From Lunularia cruciata (lineage: Eukaryota; Streptophyta; Marchantiopsida; Lunulariales; Lunulariaceae), in the NCBI GenBank assembly GCA_948567375.1, contig OX419755.1, forward strand, positions 20,786,517 through 20,850,516: DNA of 64,000 nucleotides. The letters are read 5' to 3'. Position numbers and translations under genes: made by a program. This document shows positions 47,640-58,610 of this stretch, one piece after another. Numbering within the stretch: position 1 is the stretch's first letter; each line of letters opens with the position of its first letter. The notes beneath the pieces were generated by a model, which worked only from the letters and a program-made list of their open reading frames with translations, searched no databases and was not told where the DNA came from.

Positions 47640-48650
47640 GACACCTTTGGATACCACACTCATTGCTTGGCAGTATCCAGTAGAGGGGATATGCCTATTG
47701 GAGTTATTTGGTGGGATCAACACCGGACTAGCTGCAATGTTACAGGCGGGTATACGAGTACAAAGGTACTTATATGTAGAGAGAGATGAGACTGCTAGGC
47801 AAGTCTCTCTACATCATGTTGCACACTTGGCCTATAGGTATCCGGAGTTATTACCAATGTCAGCAATCAGAGGTTACCAGAAGGCCCTACCAGGAGACAT
47901 TTCCTTACTGGGGGTGCATGACCTAGAGAGACATAGGCCTATTCACTTGGTGATTTCTAGATGGCCATGTCAGGGACATACACGTGCGGGCCGTGGTTTG
48001 GGTCTTCAAGATCCTTGTTTTGGTGTGTTTTGGGAGATGTTACGGATACTAGACATCTCCAGGTTCATCAGTCTGTTTCTCCAGCTAACCTTCTGGAGAA
48101 CGTTCCTTTGTTGGATGATTCTCGCACCAGAGTGGTGGCGAGTACACATCAGGTCCATTCTTGGATGGGACTTGCTGTATTGTTAAATGCAGCCAGAGTG
48201 GGATCACGGGCTCATCGCCTTTGTCTTTGGCGGACAAACCTCTTACCCAGAGAGGTTCTACAGTGTGCTTATGATGGGATTCAACGACTGGACCACATTC
48301 TTGTTGATGATATCTTGGATGTTGGGCGTCAGTCTCAAATAGTGGTAGTGGCTGATAGGTCACCTATGGCAGTGGTGAACCTAGTTGGACAGCCTAGAGC
48401 TGCATTTCCTACACTCATGAGTTTCCCAAGGTCTCATGCTTTTTGAGAGGGAGGACCTGGACTTGTTTGAGACTCATAGTTACAGCAGTTGGTGGAGCCC
48501 AACGCTGATGAGAGAGAGCAGGCAATGGGTTTTTGCACCGGTATTACCGCTATTCCAATAGTGTCAGAGGCATCCAAGCGTCAGGTGTTAGGTCAGGCTA
48601 TGGACCTGAACTGTTTGACCAAGATTGTGAGCCTTGGCTTGGCAGAGCAG
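47640..48650 (+). pseudogene. C5-cytosine DNA methyltransferase domain of A (fossil)
   Basis: The domain would transfer a methyl group from S-adenosylmethionine to cytosine in DNA. Motifs in order: I, LELFGGINTGLAA (SAM binding, from about 47695); II, YVERDE (about 47773); IV, the catalytic Cys in WPCQGHTRAGRG (PCQ at 47965); VI, ENV (48096); VIII, AHRLCLWRTNL (48210-48242); IX/X, EREQAMGF (48510) and RQVLGQ (48579). The match is closest to the DNMT3 type. Motifs run I to X, unlike plant DRM enzymes in which the order is permuted. It is about 320 residues, the size of a full catalytic domain, and lies between protease and RT. It is broken like the rest of A. Confidence 0.85.
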
Positions 48651-49170
48651 CATAGGATGCGCTTGATAGGCATCACCACTTGGACACTTGTGAGCCCTGT
48701 GCCTATCGAGACGATTCAGGCACATGCTAGGGGCGATGGACCGAGTGGACATGGTATTCTTGGGACACATCCAATAGCTACTAGAGAGAGTGGTCTACTT
48801 GGAGTCCATCCAGGTGAGCGTGGACTACTTGGATTACACCCTTGGTCCACATGGGATGCAGCTAGAGGACGTGTGGAGCTTGCAGCCAAAGTGGAGGGAG
48901 TTTTTCATATAGAGGTTGGGACCTCTAGTGGTCGGGAGCATGACACTATTGCTCCCATAGGCCCAGTGTAGCAGTCAATCAGTACGTCTTCCACTCCTAC
49001 TGCAATTACAGAGGATACTTGGGAGCCAAATCTTGGACCCAAGCTTACTGGAGGGGAAAGACGGAGGGTTTGGAGGTTCTTGAGGAGTCACACGAGTTGT
49101 TTTGCCTTCAGTATGAAGGATTTGGGTGCTCTAAAGGGACCTGGTATACGGATTGAGCTGACTAGCAACA
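48651..49170 (+). pseudogene. Linker between methyltransferase and RT of A
   Basis: Contains a small internal repeat, G(I/L)LG(T/V/L)HP in three copies (about 48750-48845), then a charged stretch up to the RT start. No domain is recognised. Confidence 0.5.
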
Positions 49171-50460
49171 CACTTGTTTTCCAATGTCCTTATTAATATA
49201 ATGAGATGGAGAGGACATTGATTCAGAGCCGGAGTAGTGACCTTTTTGAGACTGGTTTGGTGGAGATTTCACATGGAGAGTATACATCAGCGACAGTGAT
49301 GCCAGCCAAGAAGGATACGCATGGCAACTATACAGATAGGCGGATGTGTGGAGATTACCATCCTATCAACCGATAGACCAGGGCTGATCGGTGTGCCATG
49401 CCTACACCGGAGAAGATTTTTGATGCGATTGGGCATGCAAAGGTCTTCAGTATTTTGGATCTTTGAGCGGGATATCATCAGTTGCCGATTAGGGAGGAGG
49501 ATAAGTCCAAGACAACATTTTGGGCTATTGATCCTCACGACAAGGATGTGTTATATCAATGGAGGTTCTTACCATTTGGGTTAAAGAACGCTCCTGCTGA
49601 GTTCCAGAGGGTCATGGATAGGATCCTAGCTGGATTGGATTTTGCTCGGTGCTATATTGATGACATTTTGGTTTATAGCACTATTGTGGAGGAGCATGAG
49701 AGACAGTTGTTGGAGGGGTTTGAGGGGTTGAGATCTCATGGCCTCAAACTACATCCTGGGAAGTGTAGGTTCTTCCACAAGCAGGTTGAGTATTTGGGTC
49801 ACATTATCTACCCCGGAGGACTTGGTGTTCAGCAGACCAAGGTGGAGGCTATTGCACGTATTCCTCGGCCTACGGATGTGAGCAGAGTGCGAGCATTCGT
49901 TGGGTTGGCAAACTTCTATCGCCGCTATGTTAGAGGATTTAGTGCCATTGCCAAGGCCTTGACGAAGCTGACCAAGCTTACACAGGAGTGGTGTTGGGGA
50001 GATGAGCAGGAGAGAGCTTTTGTAGAGCTCAAGGAGAGGTTGACATCTGCTCCTATTTTGAGGAGACCGATCAGGGGACGACCATTTCAGGTTCACACTA
50101 ATTGGAGTATGTTGGGGCTTGGAGCGGTGCTCACCCAGCATGATGATGAGGAGAAGGAGTTTGTGGTGGCCTATGCTAGTCACTCCAACAATTCAGCGGA
50201 GGTGAAGTATAGTTCATATGAGGGAGAGTGCTTGGCGGCAATTTGGGCAGTAGCACATTTCCGATGTTATCTATTTGGTAACCCCTTCACTCTCATCACT
50301 GATCATCAGCGCTGAAGTGGTTGATGGAGTCCGAAAAGCTTTTAGGGAAGCTTGCACGATGGGCTCTGATTTTATAGGAGTATGATTTCATGGTTGTTCA
50401 CAGACCTAGAGTGGTGAACCGTGATGCAGATGGGTTGAGTAGAAACCCATGTTCTAGCCA
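49171..50460 (+). pseudogene. Reverse transcriptase and RNase H of A (fossil)
   Basis: RT entry near 49210-49370 (SATVMPAKKDTHGNYTDRR, then CGDYHPIN). The frame at 49482-50315 has FLPFGLKNAPAEFQRVMD, the catalytic YIDD (49653), KCRFFHKQVEYLGHII and RAFVGLANFYRRYVRGFS. RNase H follows with FQVHTNWSMLGLGAVLTQ, VAYASHSNN, YEGECLAAIWAVAHFRCYL and ITDHQ. It copies element RNA. Standard Ty3 order and size. Broken. Confidence 0.93.
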
Positions 50461-50639
50461 GCTGGATCAGACCGGAGCACGTTGGCATGGTGAGACAGAT
50501 GAGGAGATGGTGCCAGGTTGGCATGCATCGGCCTTTCTGTGTATATTTTCAGAGGCTTTGGTGGTATCTCTCTCAGCGCATACATGAGGAGTTATTGAGG
50601 TCACAGATCCAGAGAGTGAAAATATTGGTACAGTTCAGC

Positions 50640-51690
50640 GAGACATTCATGATGATGTCTTAGTGATAGACTATCTTTGCACTGGTGTTGTGGGTGGCAC
50701 AATTGGGGCCAAGGAGAGAGACCGTGTTCTTCAATGAGCCAGACGGTTCAGATTGGAGGGTAGACACCTTTTGCGTGTATGGGAGGATGGTAGAGTGCGA
50801 GTAGTACCACTTCCAGCATAGAGACCACAGTTGGTCCGTCATGCTCATGAGGAGATAGGACATTTTGGAGTAAAGCGTACATATAGCTTACTCCAAAGTC
50901 ATTATTGGTGGCGCGGTATGCAAACCAAGGTACAATAGTTTGTTGCCAGATGTATGGTTTTTGACCGAGTTAGAGCATCATTCAATGCTCCTACGCCACA
51001 GTTACACCCATTACCTATCATGGGATTGGGTTACCGTTGGAGTTTGGACTTTGCCAGACCTTTACTGCTGACTGTGAGACATCATCGGTATGTTTTGGTG
51101 ATGGTGGAGCACTTCTCCAAGTGGATTGAGTTGGTGGCACTTCCTGACAAGTCTAGTGAAGGGACAACTTACTCGTTCCTGGATCGAGTTCTTAGTCGTT
51201 TTGGTGCACCAGCTGAGGTTTTGACTGAGTAGGGTATAGAGTTCAAGAGGGAGTTTCAGGTCTTGTGTGACAAGGCTTTGATTGATTATCGTATTACATC
51301 TCAAGATCACCCTGAGGCAGATGGCTTAGCAAAGAGAGTGATTCAGAGATGAAGAGAGGATTGCAAAAGTATGGTTTGCAGAGAGGTCACTTGGGAGATT
51401 GGGATCTCCAATTACCTTGGTTGGCCATGGGCTATTGGTTCAGCCGGCAAGCCTCCTTAGCATCCTTCTCTCCATACTTTCTACTCTATGGACGAGATCC
51501 AGATTTACCTGCAGCCATTCGTCGAGATGCTACTATAGTTTTGGACTTGGATGACCCTGATGTATGGATGAGTGCATGTTCTCAACGGGCATAGATCTTT
51601 CGGAGAGTGATGCCGATGGCCCTTGAGAACTTGGCGATTGCTCAGCATAGAGATATTTTACGCTATGCTACCATTCGAGGAGGAGGTTAT
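50640..51690 (+). pseudogene. Integrase of A (fossil)
   Basis: The zinc-binding part is near 50830-50945 (RHAHEEIGHFGVKRTY, HYWW). The core has GYRWSLDFARP with its first Asp (51047), YVLVMVEHFSKWIEL, and FGAPAEVLTE where the second Asp region lies (about 51205-51235). The last catalytic region is near 51310-51330 (PEADGLAKR). The C-terminal part resembles the IN C-terminal beta domain. Broken. Confidence 0.88.
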
Positions 51691-52085
51691 AGACCCTCGA
51701 TCCGTCAATTTCATCCAGGTGACTATGTATATCTACACTAGACAGCACCGATGACACTTGATGTTTCTATAGGCCGCACTATCTTGAGAGTGCGCAAGGT
51801 TTTGCCATCTGGAGTCCTTGTGTTAGAAGGACGTGATGGTGTTGTTTGGAAGGATTATGTGCGCAATTGTGCGCCATGCCACCTTCCAAACATTGATGGT
51901 ACTATGGACCCAAGCTTGGCACTTGTACGTGCAAGCTTGAGGTGTATGTTATGTGGCTCTTCTGGTAGAGCTGCTACTATGTTAGTGTGTGATAGTTGTT
52001 CGAGAGGATGGCATATGGCATGTATGACTCCTCCCCTCACGGTGGTTCCTCAAGAATAGTGGTTATGTCCTAGATGTACTTGACC
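51691..52085 (+). pseudogene. Integrase tail and PHD finger of A (fossil)
   Basis: The tail (RQFHPGDYVYL, VRKVLPSGVLVLEGRDG) is followed by a Cys4-His-Cys3 finger: CMLC (about 51946), CDSCSRGWHMAC (about 51990-52025), PPL, then WLCPRC at 52062-52079. The spacing and the Trp two residues before the seventh Cys fit the PHD consensus. PHD fingers commonly read the H3 tail. It sits where chromoviruses carry a chromodomain. B has the same domain in the same place. Confidence 0.85.
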
Positions 52086-52241
52086 TATAGCTAGTTCATT
52101 CTTTGTATGGTATAGATTGCAGACAGGCGACTAATGATGGGGCTCCATAACACCCGGCCTCCTGATCTTTGCCCATTAGAGGGTATACCATATACTTAGA
52201 GTAGATGGCTATTTGGAGTTAGAGGGACCTAACCGCCAGCT

Positions 52242-52356
52242 AGGGGGCAATTGTGGCACTTTAGATTCTATGTATGACTTATGTGTGAGTTGTGCTTCTA
52301 TAGTGTACGATGTTGACAGTGATGTATGTTGTGTAGCGATGTATATACACATGACA
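52242..52356 (+). repeat. Polypurine tract and terminal block X of A
   Basis: AGGGGGCAAT (52242-52251) looks like the plus-strand primer. The 105-bp block after it starts TGTGGCACTTTAG and ends CACATGACA. The same block ends B at 22978-23081. The TCTT duplication follows. Confidence 0.7.
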
Positions 52357-52384
52357 TCTTACTCAGAGATGCCAAACAACCTAA

Positions 52385-52777
52385 TCAAAAATTCCTACCT
52401 TGGTGTTGTACTTGAATTTGTCGTCGGGTGCAATCAAATTGAACCTTATGACATTCAAGCCAAGGTAGTCCTAGAATGACATCATAGTGTAGAGGTGCCA
52501 CTACAATCCTCATACACTCCAAATACTCCTTCTCAATCTTGAAGGTAACAAGATACAAGGTACATAATGTAGAACCTTTTCTACCATCCACCATCATTAA
52601 TCTACTTCCAATTACTAACTTGATAGGAATACCTAATTCCTTTGCTATTTGCATAGACATACAATTATTTGAACTTCTAGAATCAACCAAAATCTTACAA
52701 CCTTGATTAGATATTATACCTTGCAAGTGAAGCAAACTTGCATAGGTCAAGCCTTCAATCCCATTGGAACTAATCAA
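52385..52777 (-). pseudogene. Protease of C (fossil)
   Basis: An open frame of 130 codons: ISNQGCKILVDSRSSNN (active-site region), a MSMQIAKELGIPIKLVIG strand-turn region, and YDVILGLPWLECHKVQFDC. It is a retroviral-type aspartic protease. It follows gag on the minus strand and was followed by RT before A inserted. Confidence 0.85.
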
Positions 52778-52799
52778 GCTCCTAATAGGCAGCTTGAAA

Positions 52800-53720
52800 T
52801 CTCCTATTGGAATTCCTTGTTTCCTTGATCATTTCACTCCACAAACTCTATCTAGGTGACTTGTTGAGGTCGCTCATTTCTAAGTGGACATTCAGCAATG
52901 CAATGTCCAACTTGGTGAGAGTAAAAAAACCACTATTTTATCGCAATCTTTCTCTATCTGTTTGTACCAAGTGGTCTCTATTGGATAACATCAATCTCCA
53001 TTGGTGTTGTTTCTTCCACTCGTGCGTAGTGTACAGTTAGGCTTTCTATAGGTCGAGACAAAGTTATCACAACCAAGGAATCAAAGCGCTTAGCCAATTG
53101 CATGGATTCTTCTAATTTTTATGGTTCTTGCATGGTCAACTTTAAATTTTTTTTGTGATTTCAATCCCCTCACAAATTGATCTAGAACTTCACCTTCTAG
53201 TATATCTAGAATCTCTATGATGATGTTCTAAAATTGCGTGATGTAGTTCCTTACAAAGTCAATATGCTTCAACTCCGCTAATTTATCTTGTGCGGCTCGG
53301 GTGGCATTTATAGTTTGAAATTGACCAAGTATTGCATGCTTGAATTTTGCACATGTCAAGATTGGTGCAACAATTCGTTGTTCAGCTTGTTCCACTCAAA
53401 TTGCTACCAAAGTTTTGTCACACCATCCAATGGCTAGAAGCCAAGAGAATTTGTTTCTATTCATCTTGAAAATTAGTAGCTTCAAAGTAACGTTTGCTCT
53501 CAAACACAAAATTTTCCATTGTGCTCGGAAGAATCTTGCCTTCAAACACCTTGGGTTTGGAAATTGGATTTGATCTTCTCCATCTCAAATTGGTGCTCTC
53601 TTTATGCGGTCTTGTTGTTGCTTGTCTCGTTCATCCAACAATCAAGTAAAGAGTTTGATTTGTTGTTGCATAGCAATGATAACATCTAGTATTGCTGCCA
53701 TGGCTACTACTCTATCCCAC
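52800..53720 (-). pseudogene. gag of C (fossil)
   Basis: The zinc-knuckle part lies near 52880-52915 (minus strand, C...GH..VGHC... pattern) and the capsid part upstream to about 53720. Only parts of the reading frame stay open. Placed by order before the protease and after the LTR. Broken. Confidence 0.65.
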
Positions 53721-53953
53721 TATTCCCAATTTATCTAATTTATTAATACATAGATGTAACACGTCCATCATTCTCTTTAAGTTACAATTGGAAGTATCAA
53801 GGGTTCCTCGAACAAAGTGATCATATGCAAAATGTCTTACCCAAAGTGCAAGGTGATGAAGTGTACGATGCTTAGGTAATACTTAGACAAAAAATCCCAA
53901 TGGTTTGACAAAAGTAGATTTGGTGATCCATAAATTTCATCCATCTCATTTTT

Positions 53954-53965
53954 GCTCCGATACCA
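53954..53965 (-). other. Primer-binding site of C
   Basis: TGGTATCGGAGC on the minus strand, one change from the initiator-Met site, directly next to the LTR end TTTTACA. Confidence 0.85.
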
Positions 53966-53966
53966 A

Positions 53967-54332
53967 TGTAAAATTCCAAGATCAAGGAGAGAAATAAAAG
54001 AATGGAAGATCACATTGGGACACTTGAATGTGGGTAAACTCCAAATGCCCAGCATGAGTTTTGGTTCTTGTATTTATAAGGATCCTACAAGGCTCTTGAG
54101 AAACTTCTCAAGAAGCTTCCTTCTAGAAGTTGCTTACTTGGCGTGCAAGCTAAGCTAGTTGGAAGCTTCTAGAAGCTTCCTTCTCTTAGCTACCTACTTG
54201 GGGTGCAAGCTAAGCTAACCGGGAAGCTCCCTTGAAGTTTCCTAGATATTTTTCAAATATTCTAGACTAATTTGTCTTCTTTGCTACTTTGTTAGCCCTA
54301 CTTAATTTATTGTTAAACTCCACATTGTTACA
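53967..54332 (-). repeat. 5' LTR of C
   Basis: Starts TGTAACAATGTGGAG on the minus strand and pairs with 23309-23719. TATAAATA lies at 54071-54078. Confidence 0.9.
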
Positions 54333-54554
54333 ATACCACTCTGCTTGACCTAGGTCTCTAACCCTAACATGCCATTGATGGTACATCAGATGGTGCAAAT
54401 GGTGCAAGTGATGATGAGTTCCACCATGTGATAAGTAGCCTTACATGAAATCTGACCGCCAATAAGTAGTCCATGAGTAACTATCAAAATACTATGACTT
54501 CCAACACTACTCCAACATCCAAGCAAATTAGCTTAAGCACTACAAATGTTATCA
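54333..54554 (-). repeat. 3' LTR of B, proximal part
   Basis: LTR core of the A/B family starting TGATAACATTTGTAG (minus strand). It is cut by C and continues at 23308. It holds the GACCTAGGTC-like block also present near 1797. Confidence 0.8.
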
Positions 54555-54556
54555 AT

Positions 54557-54630
54557 ATCATACACTATAGAAGCACAACTCACACATAAATCATATATAA
54601 ACTGTAAAGTGCCACAATTGCCTCCCTATT
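54557..54630 (-). repeat. Polypurine tract and partial block X of B
   Basis: GGGAGGCAAT followed by TGTGGCACTTTACAG, the same join as at 52242 in A. About 60 bases of X are kept before the LTR core. Confidence 0.65.
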
Positions 54631-54785
54631 TGCCGGTTAGATCTCTCTAACTCCAAAAAGCCATCTAATCCAAGTATGTGATATGTCTTATGTTGTGCAA
54701 AGATCAAAAGACCATGTGCTATAGAGCCCCACTATTAGTCAAGTATCTGCAATTTAGACTATATAAAGGATGAACTAGCTATAGG

Positions 54786-55130
54786 TTAAGTACATCTAAA
54801 ACGTAACCTTTGTCCTTGAGGAACCACCATGTGGAGAGAAGTCAAACATACCATATTCCATCCTCTCAAACAATTATCACACACCAATATAGTAGCAACT
54901 CCACCAAAAGAGCCATATAACATACACCACAAACTTGTAGGTACAAGAGCCAAGCTTGGGTCCATAGTGCCATCAATGTTTGGGAGATGGTATGGCACAC
55001 AATTATGCACATGATCCTTCCAAAAAACACCATCACATCCTTCCAACATGAGGATTGTTGAAGGCAAAACCTTGTGCACTCTCAAGATAGTGTGACTTGT
55101 AGTAACATCAAGTATCATTGGTGCAATCTA
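54786..55130 (-). pseudogene. PHD finger and integrase tail of B (fossil)
   Basis: Parallels 51751-52080 of A: VHKVLPSTILMLEGCDGVFW, then the HLPNIDGTMDPSLALV linker, then the finger region with CDNCLRGWN and VVPQG. The finger is decayed but clearly aligned. Its presence in a second, diverged copy shows it belongs to the element family. Confidence 0.8.
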
Positions 55131-55269
55131 TTGTACATATACATAGTCATCTAGATGAAATCAATGGATTGAGGGTTTATAACCTCGTCCTTGAATAGTA
55201 GCATAGCATAAGGTATTCCTATGTTGAGCAATTGCTAAGTTCTCAAAGGCCATTGGCATCACTCTTCAA

Positions 55270-56180
55270 AAGATCTCTACCCATTGAGAGCATGCACTCA
55301 CCCATACGTCTTAATCATCCAAGTCCAAAACTATGATAGCATCACAAAAAATTGTTGTAGGTAAATTTGGATCTCATCCATAGGGTAGAAAGTATGAAGA
55401 GAAGGATGCTACAGAGGCTTGCCAGCTGAACAAATAGCCCATGGCCAACCTAGGTAATTGTAGATCTTAATCTCCCAAGTGATCTCTTTGCAAACCAAAC
55501 TTTTGCAATCCTCTCTTCACCATCTGAACTACTTTCTTGCTAAGCCATCTGCCTCAAGGTGATCTTAGGAGGTAGTATGATGATCAATCAAGGCCTTGTC
55601 ACATAAGACCTAGAACTCTTCCTAGAACTTTGTACCCTGATCAGTCAAAAACACAATTGGTGCACCAAAATAACTAACAACTCCATCTAGGAACAAGTAA
55701 GCCATCACTTCACTGGACTTGTCAAGAAGTGCCATCATCTCAATCCACTTGGAAAGGAGTTCTACCATAACCAAAATATATTGGATGATGTCTCACAATC
55801 AATGGTAAAGATCGAACAAAGTCTAAACTCCAATGGTAACCCAATCTTATGATAGGTAATGGGTGTAATTGTAGCATAGGAGCATTAAATGATGCTCTAA
55901 CTTGCTCACAAACCAAACATATAGTAACAAATTGTTTACATTGGTCTGCATACTACACCACCAATAATGACTATGGAGTAAGCTATATGTATGGTTTACT
56001 CCAAAATGTCCTAGCTCCTCATGAGCATGACATATAAACTATGGTCTTTGAGATGGAATTGGTACTACTTGCACTCTACCATCCTCCCATACACAAAGAA
56101 GGTATCTACACCCCAATCTAAATTGCTTAGTTTTCTAAAGAACATGGTATCTCTCCTTGGCACCAGCTATACCACCAACA
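55270..56180 (-). pseudogene. Integrase of B (fossil)
   Basis: On the minus strand it aligns with 50700-51600 of A: the zinc-binding region near 56000-56050 (HAHEELGHFGV-like), then the core near 55640-55860 with the WIEMMALLDKSS-like stretch, then the region leading to the tail. Many breaks and almost no CpG. Confidence 0.75.
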
Positions 56181-56479
56181 ATACTAAGACACCATCATAA
56201 GTGTCTAAGTGATGAATTATTTTTGTGAATTAAATCTGCACCGTTGGATCTATGACCTTAAAAACTTGTTCTATGTGTGCTAAGAGAAATACCACCAAGG
56301 CCTCAAAAAATATGTATAGAGAGGTAGATGCATGCTAACCTAGCACCATCTCCTCATCTATCTCACCATGCTAATGTGCTTTGGTCTGATCTTACTAGTT
56401 GGAATATGGATTTCTACTCAACCCATCTATATCATGGCTCACCACTCTAGGTCTATGAATAACTATGAAATCATACTCT

Positions 56480-57600
56480 TGTAAAATAAGAGCTCATCAT
56501 GCAAGTTTCCTTGAAAGCTTGTTGTACTCCATCATCCACTTTAGTGGTTGATGATCAATGATTAGAATGAATGGGTTACCAAATAGGTAACATTGGAAAT
56601 ATGCTACTACCAATATTGTTGCCAAGCGCTCTCTCTTATATGAACTATAATTTGCAATTCTTGAATTGTTAGAGCAATTAGCATAAGCCACCACAAATTC
56701 CTTCTCATCATCCTATTGCATGAGTATTGCTGCAAGCCCAAATGCACTCCAATCAATATGAACCTGGAATGGTAGTCCTTTGATTGATCTCCTAAGAATA
56801 GGGGCAAATGTCAACCTCTCCTTGAGCTTTGTAAAAGCTCTCTCCCGCTCATCTCCCTGACACCACTCTTGCGTAAGCTTGGTCAACTTTGTTAAGGCCT
56901 TGGCAATGGCACTAAATCCTCTAACATATCAGTGATAGAATTTCATCAACCCAAGGAATGTTGTACTTTGCTCACATCCATAGGCCAAAGAATATGTGCA
57001 ATGGTGTACACCTCGGTCTATTGAACACCAAGTCCTCCATGGTAGATAGTGTGACCCATATACTCAACTTGCTCATAGAAGAATCTACATTTCTCAAGAT
57101 CTAATTTGAGTCCATGAGATCTCAACCTCTCAAACACCTCCAACAAATGCCTCTCATGCTCCTCCAAAAAAGTATTATAGACCAAAATGTCATCAATATA
57201 TAGTGAGTAAAATTCAATCCTACTAAGATCTTATCTATGATCCTTTGGAACTTGGCATGAGTGTCCTTTAACCCAAATGGTAAGAACCTCCATTGATATA
57301 ATGCATCCTTGCCATAAGGATCAAGAGCCCAAAGTGCTATCTTGGACTTTTCTTCCTCCTTGATTGGCAACTGATTATATCTTGCTCAAAGATCCAAAGT
57401 ATAGAAGATCTTTCTTGACCAATTGCATCAAAGATCTCCTTTGTTGTAGGCATATTGGTCCACCCTAGTTTTTAGTTAATAGGACAATAATCTCTACATA
57501 TTTGCGTATTTATGTAGTTGCCATGCATATCTTTCTTGGCTATATCACTAAATTTTAAGCATACTCTCCATATGAAATCTCCACCAAACTAGCCTCAAAA
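56480..57600 (-). pseudogene. Reverse transcriptase and RNase H of B (fossil)
   Basis: RT blocks ALYQWRFLPFGLKDTHAKFQ (57122-57370) and RNase H blocks YKRERLATILVVAYFQCYL and ILIIDHQPLKWMMEY (56497-56694) align with A. Broken and older. Confidence 0.85.
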
Positions 57601-57849
57601 AGGTCTTTACTCTAGCTCTTAATCAATACGCTCTCCATGTCATTACATATGTAAGGATATCAAAAAATAGGTTACCATTATTAAGCTCAATCAAATACCA
57701 TTTCCTTTTAGAGCACCCAAATCCTTCATATTGAAGACAAAATAACTTATGGAGCTCCTCAAGAACCTCCAAGAATACCCTAACCACTTGGTCTATCACC
57801 CCCAAACATGTAATTGAATTGTCTTGATAGGCATAAAGCTCACAAGTGT

Positions 57850-58605
57850 TCAAGTGGTGATGGCTATCAAGTGTATCATACGTTGCTCTTCCAAGCCAAG
57901 GCTCACAATCTAGGTCAAAAAGTTCAGGTCCATAGCGTGACTAAACACCTAATGCTTGGATGCCTCTAATATTATTGTAATAGAAATAATACTAGTAAAA
58001 AAAACCCATCACCCTCTCCCTCTCATTGGCATTGCACTCTACCCATGGCTGTAACTATGAGTCCCAAACTAGTCCAATATCTCCTTCTCAAAAAGCATGG
58101 GAGCTTGGGAAACTCATAAGTGTGGTAAAGAGGCTTTGGGCTATCCAACAAGGTTCACCAATGCCATAGGGGACCTATCAGCCACTACCACTATCTAAGA
58201 TTAGCGCCCACGTCCAAAATCTCATCAATAGTAAGGTAGTCTAGTAGTTGAATCCCATCATGAGCATGTTGTAGAACCTTTCTAGGTAAGAGGTTTGTCC
58301 ACCAAAGATGATGACAATGAGTTTGTCATCCCACTCTGACTACATCCAACAACACTGTAGGTCCCATCCAAGAATGGACCATTATGTGTACTTGCCACCA
58401 CTTGTGTATGAAAACCACCCATCAAAGAGATATTTTCCAAAATGTAGGCTAGAGAAATAAACTAATGAACTTGGAGATATCATAATATACGTAACATCTC
58501 CCAAAACATACCAATATGGAGATCTTCTAGACCTTAACCTTAGCCATCATAGGTATATCCTTGACATGGTCATCCAAAAATCACCAAATGAATGAAACAA
58601 TGTCT
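57850..58605 (-). pseudogene. Methyltransferase of B, C-terminal part (fossil)
   Basis: The minus strand aligns with 47950-48640 of A: the catalytic-loop region near 58560-58595, the ENV/AHR region about 58240-58340, and the last motif near 57900-57960. Interrupted from its N-terminal part by insertion H. Confidence 0.7.
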
Positions 58606-58610
58606 CTCTA

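Larger units (their letters stand above)
35197..52356 (+). mobile_element. Element A: Ty3-like with methyltransferase and PHD finger (fossil) inside C
   Basis: A's own DNA is 35197-38158 and 45959-52356 (about 9.4 kb); the gap is element F. Order: LTR, long leader, gag, protease, C5-cytosine methyltransferase, RT, RNase H, integrase, PHD finger, polypurine tract, terminal block X. The ends are TGTCA and TGACA with a perfect 4-bp flank TCTT on both sides (35193-35196, 52357-52360). It keeps many CpGs, so it is younger than B, yet its frames are broken in many places. It interrupts C between protease and RT. Confidence 0.88.
23309..54332 (-). mobile_element. Element C: Ty3-like retrotransposon (fossil) inside B's LTR
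   Basis: C's own DNA is at 23309-23840, 33607-35196 and 52357-54332. It has two related LTRs (TGTAACAATG to TTTTACA), an initiator-Met-type primer site, gag, protease, RT and RNase H on the minus strand. Integrase is not seen in what remains. The target duplication is ATACT (23304-23308) against ATACC (54333-54337). Element D is inserted near its 3' end and element A between its protease and RT. Broken many times. Confidence 0.85.

Noticed and set aside
47640-48650. Nuclear host methyltransferase gene
   Set aside because: It lies between retrotransposon protease and RT on the same strand, and B has the same arrangement.
35197-52356. Element A as a DNA transposon with TGTCA/TGACA inverted ends
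   Set aside because: It encodes gag, RT, RNase H and a retroviral-type integrase and has an LTR; short inverted ends are normal for LTRs.
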